Part shown: positions 51,875 to 61,914 of the stretch, in pieces
Layout of the letters: each line of letters opens with the position of its first letter
Numbering within the stretch: position 1 is the first letter of the stretch
From: Nocardia arizonensis
GTDB lineage: Bacteria; Actinomycetota; Actinomycetes; Mycobacteriales; Mycobacteriaceae
Assembly (NCBI RefSeq): GCF_001310275.1
Contig: NZ_LGYZ01000087.1
Location: 1-64,000, forward strand
Direction: 5' to 3'
DNA: 64,000 nucleotides
Position numbers and translations under genes: made by a program
Notes under the pieces: generated by a model
What the model was told of the DNA's origin: nothing
Databases searched by the model: none
What the model saw: only the letters and a program-made list of their open reading frames with translations

Positions 51875-52402
51875 TTATCGGTGTGTGGGGGTTTGTTGTG
51901 GGGTGAGGAAGTGGTTGACGTCGACGATGAGGAACAGTGCGGTGGCGGTGGTGACCACGTGGGCGTGGTCGTTTTCGATGGTGGCTTTCAGGTGGAGTTT
52001 GCGGCCGTCGCGGGAGTGGATGTGGGCGCGGAGGGTGTAGGGGGTGTCGAGCAGGATCGGGGCGAGGTAGTCGATGGCGAGGTGGCGGGTGACGGCGGGT
52101 TCCCCGACGGTGTAGAGCAGGAGTCCGAACAGTTCGTCGAGGACGGTGGCGACCGCGCCGCCGTGGGCGATCGCTGGGGCGCCGACGTGGCGGGAGTCGA
52201 AGCGGTGGTGGGCGTAGACGCCGTGTGTGTCGCGTCGGGCGCGTAGCTGGTGGCCGTGGGGGTTGGCCGGTCCGCAGCCGAGGCAGTGGTCGTGGTGGGG
52301 CGGCAGGTCGGCGGAGTCGGGTGCGTGTACGGGGAAGGCGGGGATCCAGTCCGGGACCTGGCGGGGCTCGGGTGTGTGGGTGCTGGGTGTGTTCTCGGTC
52401 AT
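51875..52402 (-). CDS. PaaI-type hotdog thioesterase
   Basis: The 175-residue protein has HDHCLGCGPANPHGHQLRAR, then HHRFDSRHVGAPAIAHGGAV with the catalytic loop, VATVLDELFGLLLYTVG on the long hotdog helix, and LAIDYLAPILLDTPYTLRAH. It hydrolyses acyl-CoA thioesters, the exact acyl group being unknown. It lies with a universal stress protein and an efflux pump between a resolvase stub and a Tn3 transposase. Confidence 0.88.
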   Translation of the reverse strand: MTENTPSTHTPEPRQVPDWIPAFPVHAPDSADLPPHHDHCLGCGPANPHGHQLRARRDTHGVYAHHRFDSRHVGAPAIAHGGAVATVLDELFGLLLYTVGEPAVTRHLAIDYLAPILLDTPYTLRAHIHSRDGRKLHLKATIENDHAHVVTTATALFLIVDVNHFLTPQQTPTHR

Positions 52403-52423
52403 GGGTGCTTTCTGTGAGTGTGT

Positions 52424-52867
52424 TTAGGCGGTGATGAGGATGTCGCAGTGGGTTTTGCGGGCGAGCTCGATCGGTGGGGTGGACAGCAGCTGGGCCAGCA
52501 GTGGTGACCGGTGGGGGTTGGCGGTGACGATGAGGTCGGCGGCGGTGGCCGCGGCCAGGTGCAGCAGCGCGGGTAGGGCGGGTTCGTCCAGGATGTGGGT
52601 GTCGACGTCGGTGGCGCCGTGGGCGAGGGCGTGCTGGTGGGCGATGCGCAGGACGGTGTCGGCGGGGGTGCTGCCGTGCAGCGGGGAGGTCTCGGGTCCG
52701 GGCCGGTCGAGGTGGGCCTTGGGTGTGTGTTCGTCGATGCGGTGGCGAGCGCAGACGATCAGTAGCCGGGCGTGGGTGGCGTGGGCGAGTTCTGCGGCGT
52801 GCTCGACCACACGGTAGGAGCGGTCGGATCCGTCGGTGTCGACGATGATCGTGTGGTAGGCCGTCAT
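52424..52867 (-). CDS. Universal stress protein (UspA family)
   Basis: The 147-residue single Usp domain starts YHTIIVDTDGSDRSYRVVEH (beta1 plus loop) and has AELAHATHARLLIVCARHR and ATAADLIVTANPHRSPLLAQ. The ATP-binding G-2x-G-9x-G(S/T) motif is not well kept (TANPHRSPL), so it is probably of the non-ATP-binding type. Its ATG overlaps the MFS stop codon (ATGA), so both are co-transcribed. Confidence 0.85.
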   Translation of the reverse strand: MTAYHTIIVDTDGSDRSYRVVEHAAELAHATHARLLIVCARHRIDEHTPKAHLDRPGPETSPLHGSTPADTVLRIAHQHALAHGATDVDTHILDEPALPALLHLAAATAADLIVTANPHRSPLLAQLLSTPPIELARKTHCDILITA

Positions 52868-54453
52868 GACGGGCGTCTTTCACGAGGAGAGGCGTGTGAG
52901 GAGGGGGGAGAGGTTCTCATGTGCGGGCGTGGCGTGCGGCCGGGGGCCAGGACGGCCAGCACGATCGCTGTGGCGGTGGTGAGGGCGGCCAGTGCGAGCG
53001 CGGCCTGGCCGCTGCCGTGCACGAACGCGGCTTGGGCGAACTCGGCCAGCGGCGCGGCTACCGGTCCTGCCTGGTCGGCGACTTGCAGGGCGGCGGCCAG
53101 GGAATCGGCGACCGGGCCGCGGGCGGGCTCGGGTAGCCGGGCCAAGGCGGGCTGGATGCGGTGGGTGTAGCCGGCGGCGAGGACGCTGCCGGCCACGGCG
53201 ATCCCGATCGCGGCGCCGATCTCGCGGGCGGCGTCGTTGACCGCGGCGGCGACCCCGTGTTTGGCCTCTGGGGTGTCGGCGACGATGGCATAGGTCGCCG
53301 GGGCGGTGCACAATCCCAGGCCCGCGCTCATGATCAGCAGCGGCCACAGCAGGTCGGGATAGTTTGCGGCCAGGGTCAACCGGCTCACCAGCACCAGCCC
53401 GGCGGCGATGGTGAGCAGGCCGGTCACGGTCATCACCCGTAATCCGACCAGGCTCGACAGCCACGGCGCGATCACCGAGATCGCGACCAGCGGCACCACC
53501 ATCGGTGCCAGTGCCAGCGCCGAGGCCAGCGGCCCGTAACCGAAGATCAGCTGCAGGTACTGCACCAGCAGCAGGAACACTCCGAAGGTGACCAGGAACT
53601 GGATGGTCACCGACAGCGACCCGGCACCGAAACCGCGGCGGGTGAACAACCGCACGTCCAGCAGCGGCGCCGCGCTGCGCAGTTCGACGACCACGAACGC
53701 CACCGCCGCGGCCACACCGATCCCGGCCGCGGCGGCGACGAGCGGGTCGGCCCAGCCGCGTGCGGGGACCTCGATCGCGGCGAACACGATCGCGGCGACC
53801 GCGACCGCCACCGTGCCCGCGCCGACCCAGTCCACCGGCGGATGCTCACGGTGGCGGGATTCGGCGATGGTGCACGCCAGCACCGCCAGCACCGTCCCGG
53901 CCACGGTCAACCCGACGAACACCGAGGGCCACGACCATCGTTCGAGCAGCACCCCGGCACCGAGGATCCCCAGCACCGCCCCGGATCCGGCGACCCCGGC
54001 CCATATCCCGACCGCCCGGCCGCGATGAACAGGGGCGAACCCCGCGGTCAGGATCGACAGCGTCGAGGGCATCACCAGCGCCGCGCCCGCCCCGGCCAGG
54101 GCGCGCGTCGCGATCAGCCACACCGGCTCGTCCAGCAGCAGCGGCAGCGCCGAGGCGGCGGCGAACACCACCAATCCCGCCACCAGCACCACACGTCGCC
54201 CGTAACGGTCACCGACGGCGCCGGCGGGCAGCACCAGACACGCCAGCACCAGTGTGTAGCCGTCGACGATCCAGGTCAGCTGAGCTTGGGTGGCCCCGGT
54301 CGCGACCGCGATCTGCGGCAACGCCGAATACAACGCCGCCATCGCCGCGACCACCAGCGCCACCGCCAGGCACGACACCGTCAGCATCCACCACTCGGCC
54401 CGGGTCCACCGGGCGATCTCGACAGTGTCCGTCCCAGGCGTGTCCACCGGCAC
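52864..54453 (-). CDS. MFS drug-efflux transporter, DHA2 (EmrB/QacA) type
   Basis: The 529-residue transporter has 14 predicted helices. MFS motif A is in LPAGAVGDRYGRRVVLVAGL, motif C is near GSGAVLGILGAGVLLERWSW, and the C-terminus is polar. DHA2 pumps export drugs and dyes using the proton gradient. The gene is divergent from a TetR regulator with a palindromic operator between them, the usual layout of a drug-inducible pump. Confidence 0.92.
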   Translation of the reverse strand: MPVDTPGTDTVEIARWTRAEWWMLTVSCLAVALVVAAMAALYSALPQIAVATGATQAQLTWIVDGYTLVLACLVLPAGAVGDRYGRRVVLVAGLVVFAAASALPLLLDEPVWLIATRALAGAGAALVMPSTLSILTAGFAPVHRGRAVGIWAGVAGSGAVLGILGAGVLLERWSWPSVFVGLTVAGTVLAVLACTIAESRHREHPPVDWVGAGTVAVAVAAIVFAAIEVPARGWADPLVAAAAGIGVAAAVAFVVVELRSAAPLLDVRLFTRRGFGAGSLSVTIQFLVTFGVFLLLVQYLQLIFGYGPLASALALAPMVVPLVAISVIAPWLSSLVGLRVMTVTGLLTIAAGLVLVSRLTLAANYPDLLWPLLIMSAGLGLCTAPATYAIVADTPEAKHGVAAAVNDAAREIGAAIGIAVAGSVLAAGYTHRIQPALARLPEPARGPVADSLAAALQVADQAGPVAAPLAEFAQAAFVHGSGQAALALAALTTATAIVLAVLAPGRTPRPHMRTSPPSSHASPRERRPS

Positions 54454-54464
54454 CTCCCGACTTT

Positions 54465-54481
54465 AGAGACCGATAGTCTCT
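54465..54481. promoter_or_regulatory. TetR operator-like inverted repeat
   Basis: AGAGAC (54465-54470) and GTCTCT (54476-54481) form an inverted repeat with a 5-base spacer, 12 bases before the MFS start codon. It lies between the divergent MFS and TetR genes and probably serves as the repressor binding site over the pump promoter. Confidence 0.65.
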
Positions 54482-54575
54482 GTGCGAGACCATTCGTATC
54501 ATAGGGGTCGGGGTGTGGGATAGAGTCCACTCACACCCACAGCCGCACGGCACGAATCCGGAGGAACACGCGTCC

Positions 54576-55223
54576 ATGACCGACCCGCACCCCGCGGACG
54601 ACGAGCAGGCCGATCCGCGGCTGGCACGCTCACGCAACCGGTTGCTCGACGCGGCCACCCATCTGCTGTCCACCGGCGGTGTCGAGGCGGTCACCGTCGA
54701 AGCGGTCACCCGCGTATCGAAAGTCGCGCGCGCCACCCTCTACCGGCACTTCGGCAGCACCACCCATCTGCTCGCGGCGACCTTCGAACGGCTGCTCCCC
54801 CACGTCGACGCCCTCACCGGCACCACCCCGGTACGCGAGCAGCTCCTCACGCTGCTCACCACCCAAGCCGACCTCATCGAACAGGCCCCGGTACAGATGA
54901 CCACCCTGGCCTGGCTGGCCATGGGATCCATCGACGACAACCACACCGACCCGGCCGCGCTCACCTCACTACGCGCCCGCGTCATCGAGCAATACCGCCG
55001 ACCGTTCGACCAGATCCTCACCAGCCCCGACGCCCGCGCCACACTCGGCGAACTCGACACCACCTTCGCCATCATCGAACTCCTCGGCCCGATCGTGTTC
55101 GCCCGCCTCACCGGACTACGCACCATCGACCACGACGACTGCGCCCGGCTCGTCGACAACTTCCTCACCGCTCACTCAACAGCCACCGCATCAACCAGCC
55201 CGACCGGCACCGGCAGGCCGTAA
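54576..55223 (+). CDS. TetR-family repressor
   Basis: The 215-residue protein begins MTDPHPADDEQADPRLARSR after a GGAGGA Shine-Dalgarno sequence. The N-terminal HTH is LLDAATHLLSTGGVEAVTVE with VTRVSKVARATLYRHFGST, and the C-terminal 130 residues form the ligand and dimer domain. It probably represses the divergent MFS gene. It ends 19 bases before the Tn3 transposase end on the opposite strand. Confidence 0.92.
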   Translation: MTDPHPADDEQADPRLARSRNRLLDAATHLLSTGGVEAVTVEAVTRVSKVARATLYRHFGSTTHLLAATFERLLPHVDALTGTTPVREQLLTLLTTQADLIEQAPVQMTTLAWLAMGSIDDNHTDPAALTSLRARVIEQYRRPFDQILTSPDARATLGELDTTFAIIELLGPIVFARLTGLRTIDHDDCARLVDNFLTAHSTATASTSPTGTGRP

Positions 55224-55242
55224 CCACAGATCGGCCGCGCAG

Positions 55243-58200
55243 TCAGAACAAGGTGTCACGCACCCGCAGCGGCCGGTACCCGGTCGGGCCCAGCTGGGCC
55301 AGCTCGGCGTCGATGTCGACCTCGATCGCGCCGAAGAAATTGATGTTGGCACTGTGGGCCGGGCTGATGTGGGCCAGGACCTCGTCATCGATACGCTGCC
55401 CGGCCCGACGCATCTGATCGACAGCGAGCCCGTAATACTCCGTGGTCCAAGCGATCACAGCGTTGGTCGCCAAGGTCAGGCACCAGGCTTGCTCGGTCTG
55501 GTCCTCGAGATGGCGTGCCCGAATCATCCCCTTATGGGCATAGAGCAGGTCGCGCCGCAGCGCGTGCAGCGACTCGCCCTTGTTGAGCTGCCGCGAGATC
55601 TTGCGCCGATAGTCCGGATCGGAGAGGTACCTCGCGGCGTAGATGGTGCGCCGCAGCGCCCCGTACTCCTTGAGCGCCGCGGCCAGAGTGTTCTGCCGCC
55701 CCGACGCCGAGAGCTTGCCGACCAGCAGCGACGCGGTGGCGTGCCCGAACTTCAACGATCCGGCCAACCTGAGCAGATCGTCCCAGTGCTCGGCGATCAA
55801 ACCCGAGATTCGCTTTGCGGGTCATCAGCGGGCCCGCGTGCGGGAACCGGGCCTCGGCCTGCGCGCGCGGGCCCGGCCGGTACAGGGTGATCCGGCCCAG
55901 ATCCCGGATCCGCGGCGAGAGCTGCATCCCGAGCAGGTCGAACAACCCGAAGTTGACCAGGGTGACCCCGTGGGTGTCGGTGGCGTGCTCGGTGATCGGC
56001 AGATCCGCTGCATTGCCCAGGATCTCATCGAGCACGTAATGGGCTTCACGTTTGGTCGCCACGATCACCTTGGTGCCGTAGGTGGCATGCTGATCGGTGA
56101 CATGGGTGTAGGTCGACAGGCCCTCGCTGGCGAAATACCGGCTCAACGGCCTGGCCGTGGTTGATTTCCCACGCGTCGGGAACCGCTGCCCATCGCTCGA
56201 CGACAGCGTTCCGGCACCGAACACCGCGGTCAGCGGCAGCCGCTGATGGTAGCCGATCAACACGAGGTTGGCCGCGCGCAGGGTCTCCTCGCGCACATAC
56301 CACTCATCGGTCCAGGCCAGGATGTCGTAGGTGATCCCGCACGCCTGCGCCATCCGGGTCAACCCCAGGTTCGTCGAGTGCGCCAGCAGTACCGCGATCA
56401 GATTGCGTTTGAGCTCCGGCGTCCGGGTGGCCTGGCCGCCGGCGTGGGTGAAGCAGTCCAGGTAGCCGGTGCGCTTGTCCAACTCGATCAACAAGGAAAC
56501 GATCGGCGCGAACGGCAGCATCTCGGTCAGCTCGGCCTTGAGCGCGATCGCCTCGGCGGGAACATCTTCCGCGCTCAGCGGCGAGATCACCAGATCCCCG
56601 CCCTCGTCCACCCTGACCGGGCCGTCCCCGCCGGCCAGCACCGCCTCCAGCTCACCGACCGCATCGTGCAGTTCGGCGACCACGGCCGCCAGCGCGACGC
56701 CCGGATCGGCGGATCGCCCGACCAGGCGGCAGAACTCGCCGCGTTGCGGTTCCCACTGCCCAGTGGTGATCAGGTAGGCGGCCGGGTCGGCGTAGCGGCG
56801 CGAGCCGGGCACGAACACATCCCCGCTGCGCAGCCCGTCGCGCAGTCCGAGCAGTACGCACAATTCCCAGTAGTGCCGGTACGCGGTGGCGCTACCGGTC
56901 TTTCGGGCCTCGTCGAGGTAGCCGCGCCATTTCGTCGGCACGAACCCGGTCGGGGCGTCGTCGAAGACCTTGCGCCGCCCGGTCGCGTTCAGCTCGCGCA
57001 GCATGTTCACCGCGATCAGCAGCTCGGTAGCGGCGGTGCCGCCGGCGAAGCGCACCGCTTCAAGCACTGCGGGGGTGAACTGGCGCAGGTAGTTGTAGGA
57101 GGAATCCAGCGCTGCCAGATGCCCGTGATCACGCGGCAACCTGGGTTTGGCCTGGGCGATCGCCGCGCGCAGGCGCTCCCACCCGATCTTCTCGCCGCGG
57201 ATCAGCGCGCCGATCTCCTCATCAGCCACCGTCGGGTCGGTGACGATTTCCAAGAGATCGTCCAGCAGCGCCTGGCGGTCCTCGCCGGTCTTGCCGCGCT
57301 CGGCCAGCTGCTGCTGCATCTTCCGTTCGGCGGCACCGAACTTCGCCGAGATCGCCTGATCGAACAACACCACGACCTCATCGAGCACATCGGTGCCCGA
57401 CTGGGCCAGCACCGTGAGCAGGATCGGATACCGGCGCTGCGGATCCCGACGCTCCAGGGCTTGCGGACTCAGACGCCGGCCCATCGTGGCCAAGAACCGG
57501 CGCCGCTCGGCGGGCAGCACCGACAGATCCAGCCGATCAGCACCCAAACCCCGCAGAAACCCCAGCTTGTCGACCTCGGCGCGGACCGCAGCCGCCGACG
57601 CCTCCACCGGCCCGGTCGACAGCCACCGCAACCGCGAGATCCCCAGCGACGCGTCCGTGACCAGCAAGCCGTCCAACTCCGCACACCGCGCCGCAGTGAA
57701 CTCGTGAGCGAGCCGGTCATAGGTTTCGGTCTGGGCCTGGTGCCGGGCGTGGGCGACCCGCTCCACCACGGTGACAGGGCCCGGCCGGATCACCTTCGCC
57801 GAGATCAGATACTCACACGCCAGCCGGAACAACAGAGTCGGGGAATCGTGCTCCATCGCCCGCGCGAGCAGGAACTCGTCGAGCTCCTTGAACTCCAGCG
57901 CACCGGCCGCACGCCATCCCAGGTACCGCGCGGCCAGGCGCACATGCTCGGTGCGGGTCTTGGCTCGCCTGCCATAGGCACCGATCACCACCGGGTCGAC
58001 CCGCAGCTGCTCGGCGAGGCGGGCCACCGCCCCCGGTGGGGCCGTGACCAGCCGATCCGGCACGAATCCCAGCCACGGCAGCGTACACAACGCGATCGCC
58101 AAGCCCAGCCGTTCGGCCGGTCCCCTGCCGCGGCCCGGATCCACGAACGCCAGATCCGCCGACGTGAGCGTGAAGTATCGAAACAGCTCCTCGCGGCTGA

Positions 58201-58246
58201 TCTCCGGGAATCCCCGCAGACGTTCCAACTCCTCGTCCGCGAACAT
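55243..58246 (-). pseudogene. Tn3-family transposase (tnpA) with a frameshift
   Basis: The coding begins near ATG 58246 (MFADEELERLRGFPEISREE) and follows the Tn3 transposase for most of its length. Segments include LIELDKRTGYLDCFTHAGG with the first catalytic Asp and STYTHVTDQHATYGTKVIVA with the second. At about 55800 it shifts frame after MTRKANLGF into AEHWDDLLRLAGSLKFGHAT, and ends at 55243 (AHISPAHSANINFFGAIEVD). Full length is about 1000 codons. With the frameshift it is probably dead unless frameshifting or a sequencing error is involved. Confidence 0.85.
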
Positions 58247-58368
58247 CCGCGTCGCCACGAACCCCAGCCTCCACCAGCGCCGACCAACACCAACACCGGC
58301 AGCCAAGCACCAACCAGCCGACAGCGCATGCCGAACCCGAAACCCGATGCCTACCAGGCGGCTACGCC

Positions 58369-58406
58369 ATATCCGCCTGATTTTCGGCGGATGCTACGGC
58401 TACCCC
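58369..58406 (-). repeat. Candidate Tn3-type terminal inverted repeat (one side only)
   Basis: Read on the minus strand inward from 58406, the sequence starts GGGGTAGCCGTAGCATCCGC and is 38 bases from the 5' side of the tnpA gene, as Tn3-family ends usually are. It also contains a small hairpin (ATCCGCC/GGCGGAT). I could not find its partner on the other side, so it is tentative. Confidence 0.4.
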
Positions 58407-58472
58407 TTTAGGGGATCGATAGGTGGTAGCGCCGCCGACTCCGGTGGCCAGGGTGTCCGCATCGTGCTCCTA

Positions 58473-59519
58473 GGCCGCGTTTCATAAGCCTTGGCCGGAT
58501 AACCACAGGTTGATTGCGGCGACGCGGACCGTGGCCAGGTAACGGACAGCGAGTTTGTCGTAGCGGGTGGCGACAGCGCGGTGCTGTTTGAGGCGGCTGA
58601 TCGTGCATTCCACGGCGTGCCGGAGTTTGTAGAGACCAGGGTCGAACGCCGGCGGCCGGCCACCGGCGTTGCCCTTGGCCACACGATGCGCTGCCTGGTC
58701 CGCCTTGATCGGGATGGTTGCCTTGATCCCGCGTTTCCGCAGGTAAGCACGGTTGGCCGCCGAAGAATAGGCTTTGTCGGCCAGGACCCGATCCGGCCGC
58801 GACCGGGTACCACCGACCGAGAGCCGCGGCACCCGTATATCGCCGAGCACCGTCGTGAACTGTGGGCAATCAGCCCACTGACCAGGCGTGACCACCAGCG
58901 CCAGCGGCCGCTGCCCCTGGTCGGCGGCCAGGTGCAGCTTCGTGGTGAACCCGCCCCGCGACCGTCCCAGCCCGTGGTCAGCGGGTTCGTCGTCGAAACC
59001 ACCCGCCGCCTCGACCTGGCCGGCGAAGTCGCGGCGCGCACCCGCCGCATGCTGGTGCGCGCGGGCGATCGTGGAGTCCACGCTCACCGTCCACTCGATC
59101 TCACCGCCCGCATCGGCGTGGGCTTGCAGTGCGGTCAGCACCGATTCCCACGTGCCGTCACGCTGCCAGCGGCGGAACAACCCATACACCGTCTGCCACG
59201 GCCCATACACGCTCGGAATATCACGCCACGGACTGCCGGTCCGGATCCGCCACCGGATCCCGTCGATCAACTGTCGTTTCGACCACCGCGGTGGCCGGCC
59301 CGGCTTCATACCAGCAGGTAGTAGCGGTTCCAGTTTCGCCCACTGAGCATCGGTCAGATCCGCACGGCACGTTGCCGTTACGCTGTTCACGAGGTCTCCG
59401 GTTGGTTTCCGGTTGTGCTTGGTCGTTCAACCAACTACCGGAGACCTCGCCATATCACCAACTTCTCAACCCGGACAACGGGTTCCGTCCCCACACCATC
59501 GGGCTTATGAAACGCGGCC
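58473..59519 (-). mobile_element. Complete IS5-family insertion sequence with 18-bp inverted repeats
   Basis: GGCCGCGTTTCATAAGCC (58473-58490) and its exact reverse complement (59502-59519) bound a 1047-bp element with one transposase gene. Both ends are flanked by TA (58471-58472 and 59520-59521), which fits a TA target duplication. The left repeat overlaps the transposase stop codon. The element is intact and may be recent. Confidence 0.9.
58482..59390 (-). CDS. IS5-family DDE transposase
   Basis: The 302-residue protein has DLTDAQWAKLEPLLP, WRIRTGSPWRDIPSVYGPWQ, and the DDE triad in WTVSVDSTIARAHQHAA, RPDRVLADKAYSSAANRAY and KLRHAVECTISRLKQHR. No frameshift is seen, so the enzyme should be active. 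ATG 59390 is used; the stop codon lies within the left inverted repeat. Confidence 0.93.
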   Translation of the reverse strand: MNSVTATCRADLTDAQWAKLEPLLPAGMKPGRPPRWSKRQLIDGIRWRIRTGSPWRDIPSVYGPWQTVYGLFRRWQRDGTWESVLTALQAHADAGGEIEWTVSVDSTIARAHQHAAGARRDFAGQVEAAGGFDDEPADHGLGRSRGGFTTKLHLAADQGQRPLALVVTPGQWADCPQFTTVLGDIRVPRLSVGGTRSRPDRVLADKAYSSAANRAYLRKRGIKATIPIKADQAAHRVAKGNAGGRPPAFDPGLYKLRHAVECTISRLKQHRAVATRYDKLAVRYLATVRVAAINLWLSGQGL

Positions 59520-60634
59520 TAGTCAGTGGTCCATCGAGATAAGGGCCACTGCGGCGAATGGGGCGCGTCGGTCCATCGGGTCGGCAGGAGAACGGCGCGA
59601 GCGAACTCCGGAGCGGAGGTGATGCTACTTGACCAGTCCTGCTTCTCTGGGTAGTTGGGGATCTGAATCTGCGATGCGATCGAGGTTCCGCTTTTTTCGA
59701 AAACCAGCCGATTGCAGTTGTAGCAGAATTCGCGATTTAGAAACTTTGCCTCAGTCGAAGATAGTTCGAACGGGGGCTTGATCTTCACATTCTTCCGGCT
59801 CAGAATTAGGAGTCGATTAGGACTGATCGGAAATACAATTATTTCAGAATTTCTTATCGAGACCGGAAACTGGCGAGTGTTTCGCTTCGTTGGAATTCCG
59901 AGTACGGGTTCATCGCAGGTCAATAGATCGCCTGTGGAGCTTGCCAGCCAGTAGTCTCGATCGTTTTCAATCAGCGGGGCGAGAACGTTCTTCCAGGCGC
60001 CGATGGCTGCATCGATTGCCTTGGGCTTGGTTTCGCTGCTGACGGCCCGCTTGGCGAGTATCTGATTCACGATAGCCTGGTGTCTCGCTTCTGAGTACTC
60101 AATGCCGTACTCGCGACATAAGATCGGAAGCAGGCCGGTAATGTTCAGAATATGGCTGGCTCCGTAACGGTTCACTGCTGCGTCGATGCCCACGTCGGTC
60201 TGTCGCCCACGCTGGGTGCGCTGGCTTTGTAGGCTGATGTATACGGCTAGGTTGGAGATTAGGTTTTTATCCTTGATCCTCCCATCGGGCTGACCGTCGA
60301 GCGCGCGAAGCCAGTTCGCGGCCCGGCCCTCTATGCGTCCCATGTGGGTCTCGAACCACATGTCTGGATTTGCGTCGGCATCGATGTCGGGTGCCGATAT
60401 TTGATAGAAGTTATCCTCGACGGCTGTCGATTCTATGGGTACGCAATTTGATTCTTTGGTGTCAACGTTTGTGACCTGAATTTCCCCGCTACCGTCGGTA
60501 GTCCACCGCTTGAGATACATTCTTGGCACGTAGTGGTGTCGGAATGTGGTTTGGGCGTTTTTACGAGTCTCTTCCTTGGATTTTTCGATCTCGACGTCGG
60601 TTAGCCAACGATTGACGGTAGTCACAGTCTGCAT
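59519..60634 (-). CDS. DUF4238-family protein in a lower-GC segment
   Basis: From ATG 60634 the frame encodes about 371 residues with the DUF4238 start TTFRHHYVPRMYLKRWTTDG, TAVEDNFYQISAPD, SNLAVYISLQSQRTQRGRQT, and DDEPVLG-like TCDEPVLGIP. The stop TAG lies exactly at the insertion-sequence boundary (59519-59521), so the natural C-terminus may have been cut. The base composition is clearly less GC-rich than its neighbours, a sign of transfer. The function is unknown. An N-terminal extension of the frame is not used because it is not coding-like. Confidence 0.78.
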   Translation of the reverse strand: MQTVTTVNRWLTDVEIEKSKEETRKNAQTTFRHHYVPRMYLKRWTTDGSGEIQVTNVDTKESNCVPIESTAVEDNFYQISAPDIDADANPDMWFETHMGRIEGRAANWLRALDGQPDGRIKDKNLISNLAVYISLQSQRTQRGRQTDVGIDAAVNRYGASHILNITGLLPILCREYGIEYSEARHQAIVNQILAKRAVSSETKPKAIDAAIGAWKNVLAPLIENDRDYWLASSTGDLLTCDEPVLGIPTKRNTRQFPVSIRNSEIIVFPISPNRLLILSRKNVKIKPPFELSSTEAKFLNREFCYNCNRLVFEKSGTSIASQIQIPNYPEKQDWSSSITSAPEFARAVLLPTRWTDAPHSPQWPLSRWTTD

Positions 60635-60689
60635 TGTAGGTCGCGCAGCCGCGAGCGACTCAATTCGGCAGTGCGACGAACTCTGGCAG

Positions 60690-61124
60690 TCAATGAAGCC
60701 CAGACAGTTCAGAGAAGATCCGTCGCGATCCGAGATTCGAATCGTCGCAGGTGAGCAGTATCCGGTCGATACCGATCGACCGGGCAACGACGATACTGCG
60801 GCGGAGAATGGCGCCACCGTACCCACGCCGCCTGTACTGGGGCAGCACGGCATACCCGATGTGCCCGCCTCGTCGACGTAGGCCCTCGTTGAGGGTGTGT
60901 CTGATCGAGGTTCGACCGACTACTTGGCCGTCAACAGTTGCGAGCAGATATGTGGAGGCCACGATGCCATCCGGCAGATTGGCACCCTGCCGCTGTTCCT
61001 CCCGGGCGCGGAGATAGTCCGCCCAGCTCATATCGGGTTCAAGACCCAATGCAAACGGAAAGCTATCGCCCTCGGCCAATTCGAGATGCGCGGCGCGGAC
61101 AACTTTTTCGTCCGTTTCCTGCAA
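60690..61124 (-). pseudogene. GNAT acetyltransferase, C-terminally truncated
   Basis: The 144-residue frame has LELAEGDSFPFALGLEPDMS and GHIGYAVLPQYRRRGYGGAI, which is the GNAT acetyl-CoA loop. The conserved segment after ILLTCDDSNLGSRRIF ends abruptly with SELSGLH and a stop codon, where family members go on for about 25-30 more residues. The loss lies next to the DUF4238 segment, so the cut probably came with its insertion. The remaining N-terminal domain may be non-functional. Confidence 0.6.
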
Positions 61125-61335
61125 CGCGCACGGCGGCGGATCCGAGCACTGTGTCGTGCTCCTCAGCGACGAACATCGCCCGAGTCCGGGTCCAGCGCTT
61201 CCACTGGTCGACGCTCCAAGCCAGTGCCTGCTCGTAGGTGGTGGAGAAGGTGCCTGCGGGGCTACCAGCGAGTGCGTCGAGGCGCACTGTTCGGGCTGTC
61301 TGCCAGCCGTCGGCGGTCAGGCGGCGCACGATCAT
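61063..61335 (-). pseudogene. N-terminal fragment of a second GNAT protein
   Basis: The frame begins IVRRLTADGWQTARTVRLDA with SVDQWKRWTRTRAMFVAEEH and TVLGSAAVRVAG, a typical GNAT N-terminus. After about 75 residues the composition becomes non-coding and the frame overlaps the start of the other GNAT remnant. The acetyl-CoA loop is missing. Confidence 0.45.
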
Positions 61336-61404
61336 GTACAGAACGATCAGGACTCACTGCGCCAGCAGGCAATCCAATATTGCCTGCCGCGCCTCATTTG
61401 ACCG

Positions 61405-61914
61405 TCAGCGGAGTCGGTCGGTGGCGAGGATGTCGGTGTGAATCCGCTCGATAATGGAGTCGCGGCTCCAGCTGGAGTCGATGCGGACCTCCTCAACGTA
61501 GGACAGGGGTTGCCAACCGTGATACCACTCGGCCATCTGGTCAGGAGGAATCGTTGCGGCCTGCGGCCGGCCGGCATGGCGAGCGAGAGTTTCGTCGAAG
61601 GTGAGGTCGAAGCCGTAGTGGAGTGCACAGCCGGCGGTGTCGGCGAGACGGTGCAGCATCGCCCCGTAGCGATCGGCGTCGAGGATGCCTTCCACGATCG
61701 TCACCATCCCACGGGCCAGGCACAGTGTCGCGATATGTTCGATCAGCTCGATATTCCACCCGCCGGGCTCGTCGCGCTCACGGACAATCTGCCGTCGCAC
61801 TACATCCTGACCGATGACCGCGCAGTGGCCGTGCTCGAAGCGACGTTGGAGGCCGGCGGCGACGGTCGATTTGCCCGACGCGGAATTACCGCGGATGACG
61901 ACCAGCGTAGTCAT
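61405..61914 (-). CDS. Small P-loop kinase
   Basis: The 169-residue protein starts MTTLVVIRGNSASGKSTVAA (Walker A GNSASGKST). It then has VIGQDVVRRQIVRERDEPGG and GMVTIVEGILDADRYGAMLH, features of chloramphenicol-phosphotransferase-like and zeta-like kinases. ATG 61914 overlaps the stop codon that the Nudix gene would have in its corrected frame (ATGA), which supports a two-gene operon. Confidence 0.85.
   Translation of the reverse strand: MTTLVVIRGNSASGKSTVAAGLQRRFEHGHCAVIGQDVVRRQIVRERDEPGGWNIELIEHIATLCLARGMVTIVEGILDADRYGAMLHRLADTAGCALHYGFDLTFDETLARHAGRPQAATIPPDQMAEWYHGWQPLSYVEEVRIDSSWSRDSIIERIHTDILATDRLR

Noticed and set aside
52864..58246. A complete Tn3 element with paired 38-bp ends
   Set aside because: Only one candidate end (58369-58406) was found. 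No matching copy was seen near 51.5-52 kb or just after tnpA at 55.2 kb.
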